Assembly (NCBI GenBank): GCA_016295895.1
Contig: JAEDKI010000082.1
Coordinates: forward strand, 1 to 8,279
DNA: 8,279 nucleotides
Reading direction: 5' to 3'
DNA from: Clostridiaceae bacterium
Lineage (GTDB): Bacteria; Bacillota; Clostridia; Oscillospirales; Acutalibacteraceae
Notes under the pieces: generated by a model
The model's input: the letters and a program-made list of their open reading frames with translations, nothing else
Database searches by the model: none
What the model was told of the DNA's origin: nothing
Shown: one piece after another, positions 7,198-8,279 of the stretch
How the letters are laid out: every line of letters starts with the position of its first letter
Numbering within the stretch: the stretch's first letter is position 1
Program-made: the position numbers and the translations under genes

Positions 7198-7232
7198 CAA
7201 AAAAACAACACATATCTCAGGAGGAAAAAAAC

Positions 7233-8129
7233 ATGAAAAAAATTCTCGCAATTCTCCTTGCCGCCGTAATGGTATTTGCTTTTGCAGCTTGCGGCGGAAA
7301 AACAGAAGAAGACACAACCACAACCACAACAGACCTTTTCGCAGATTTTGAAGATGACACCACTGCTGCTCCTGCAGAGGATTCAACTGCTGCTCCCGCT
7401 GAGGATTCAACCGCAGCTCCCGCAGACGCAACAACAGCTCCCGCTGCTGACGACACCACTGCTGCTGCAGGCGAATCAACCACAGCCGCTGAGAGCACAA
7501 CCGCTCCCTCCGCAGGTCTCAATTCAACCAACGCTGAAGAAGTTGTTGCTTATTACAATGCAGCAGTTAAAAAGACCAACGACAGCAAAAAGGCTCCCAA
7601 GGGTCATTCAACAATGAAGCTTGACGGCGAAATCACCGGTGACGGCGCAATCGGCGCTATCCTCAAGGTTCTTTCACCCGCAGCCGAGAAGGCTCTTGCA
7701 AAGAACTCCGTTGAGACAGATTATATCCCCGGCAAGGGCATGCTCAAGGCTTCCGACGTTACCAAGGCTCAGGCAAGCTCAAAGAACGGCGTTACAACCA
7801 TCGTTATCCAGCTTAAGGATCAGACCGACGGACCCGACGGCGACAGCAAGAACGGCGGCCCCGTTGCAAGAGGTATCGGCACTCTCGGCAGCATTGAATC
7901 CGCTCTTAAAGAGCTCGGCGCAGAGATAACCGAAGGCAGAGAGACCGTTAAGCTCACCTACACAAACGCTTACATTAAGTGCACAATCGATGAGAGCACC
8001 GGCATGGTAACCGGCGGCACATGGCACTATCTTGTTAAGGTCCTTGTCGGCGATGCAAAGGCTAAGCTCGGCATTACCGCAAACCTCAAGAACCTCAAGG
8101 CAGCTGTTGACTACACCGTCAGCATCTGA
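7233..8129 (+). CDS. Putative surface lipoprotein with repetitive Ala/Thr/Pro/Asp linker
   Basis: The 298-residue product begins with a lipoprotein signal peptide: MKK, a hydrophobic stretch (4-19), and FAAC with Cys20 as the probable lipidated residue. Residues 23-95 are low complexity, first a Thr run (28-33) and acidic residues, then 8-residue repeats of the AAPAEDST type; this looks like a flexible spacer lifting the domain off the membrane. From about 97 to 298 there is a globular domain rich in beta and Lys, beginning NAEEVVAYYNAAVKK and ending in DYTVSI, with a single cysteine (residue 250). I do not recognise a characterised family, and no catalytic motif is evident. AGGAGG (7219-7224) lies 8 bases before the ATG. 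The strong promoter, ideal ribosome binding site, own terminator and codon choice (mostly AAG for Lys in the second half) suggest a highly expressed single-gene unit. Being a solute-binding or adhesion protein is only a guess. Confidence 0.88.
   Translation: MKKILAILLAAVMVFAFAACGGKTEEDTTTTTTDLFADFEDDTTAAPAEDSTAAPAEDSTAAPADATTAPAADDTTAAAGESTTAAESTTAPSAGLNSTNAEEVVAYYNAAVKKTNDSKKAPKGHSTMKLDGEITGDGAIGAILKVLSPAAEKALAKNSVETDYIPGKGMLKASDVTKAQASSKNGVTTIVIQLKDQTDGPDGDSKNGGPVARGIGTLGSIESALKELGAEITEGRETVKLTYTNAYIKCTIDESTGMVTGGTWHYLVKVLVGDAKAKLGITANLKNLKAAVDYTVSI
7365..7484 (+). repeat. 24-bp tandem coding repeat in the lipoprotein linker
   Basis: Five consecutive 24-base units encode AAPAEDST, AAPAEDST, AAPADATT, APAADDTT and AAAGESTT. 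Units 1 and 2 are identical in protein and differ at three third-codon positions. Later units diverge. Gains or losses of units would keep the frame and change only linker length. Confidence 0.8.
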
Positions 8130-8163
8130 CCTGAGTAAATTCGAATAATTCAATAATTATGCA

Positions 8164-8207
8164 GGCTGTCAGCCGACCTCACAGAGGTTTGCCGACAGCC
8201 TTTTTTT
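8164..8207 (+). terminator. Intrinsic terminator of the lipoprotein gene
   Basis: Bases 8164-8180 pair with 8184-8200 in a 17-position stem with two mismatches and one wobble, closed by a 3-base ACA loop, and followed by seven Ts (8201-8207). It begins 34 bases after the stop codon. The minus-strand flank lacks a T-run, so it acts mainly on the plus strand. Confidence 0.95.
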
Positions 8208-8266
8208 ATTGATTTCAGCAACAAAAAATCGGGATTTATCGTTTTGTTGGTTTTTCCTCGTAGGGG

Positions 8267-8279
8267 ACGGGTTTCCCGT
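8267..8279. repeat. GC-rich palindrome cut by the window end
   Basis: ACGGG (8267-8271), TTT, CCCGT (8275-8279) is a perfect hairpin reaching the last base. It is preceded by GTAGGGG (8260-8266), so the arm probably extends to GGGGACGGG with its partner outside the window. It resembles intergenic palindromic repeats that I recall from gut Clostridia, but copy number cannot be judged here. The rest of 8208-8266 shows no gene. Confidence 0.45.

Noticed and set aside
7148..7351. Small plus-strand frame of 67 codons starting in the lipoprotein promoter region
   Set aside because: Its ATG lies between the -35 and -10 hexamers, upstream of the expected transcript start, and the frame runs into the lipoprotein gene out of phase.
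7365..7484. Tandem repeats as a CRISPR array
   Set aside because: The units are contiguous without spacers, in frame and coding for a lipoprotein linker.
7159..7531. Low-complexity minus-strand frames rich in Gln/Leu or Ala/Val/Ser
   Set aside because: They are mirror images of the tandem 24-bp repeat in the lipoprotein linker and have no start signals.

Overview
The window looks like a chromosomal stretch from a low-to-moderate GC Gram-positive anaerobe, most likely a gut-type Clostridium relative (Oscillospiraceae/Ruminococcaceae-like). The evidence is strong AGGAGG-type ribosome binding sites, a TTG start, a Bacillota-style lipoprotein with an Ala/Thr/Pro/Asp linker, SecA with a CxCx8CC zinc tail, and factor-independent terminators. 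The taxon is inferred from style, not from a marker gene. I see no tRNA, rRNA, CRISPR array, insertion sequence or phage gene.

Layout. (1) Bases 1-1458 (+) are the 3' part of a serine alpha/beta hydrolase whose start lies upstream of the window. (2) A hairpin at 1486-1517 with T-runs on both sides separates it from the convergent secA gene. (3) secA occupies 4279-1526 (-), a complete 917-residue preprotein translocase ATPase. (4) A 126-bp divergent region (4280-4405) holds the secA ribosome binding site on one strand and a likely promoter for a deoxycytidylate deaminase gene (4406-4903, +) on the other. (5) The deaminase gene converges on a two-gene minus-strand operon with only 2 bases between stop codons. 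The operon runs from a strong promoter at 7027-7055 through exodeoxyribonuclease III (6994-6230) into a membrane-anchored protein of unknown function (6210-4906) that begins with TTG. (6) A 238-bp divergent intergenic region (6995-7232) separates this operon from a strongly signalled lipoprotein gene (7233-8129, +), which ends at a 17-bp-stem terminator. (7) The last bases enter a GC-rich palindrome cut by the window edge.

How the genes relate. Most of the content is housekeeping: SecA drives secretion, the deaminase feeds dUMP for thymidylate synthesis, and ExoIII repairs abasic sites. Three products are exported or surface-linked, or may be: the lipoprotein, the membrane-anchored protein and possibly the hydrolase. 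I found no strong case for a novel multi-gene system. The points most worth checking are the cysteine cluster in the hydrolase, the uncharacterised membrane-anchored protein behind ExoIII, the repeat-bearing and apparently highly expressed lipoprotein, and the intergenic repeats around it.
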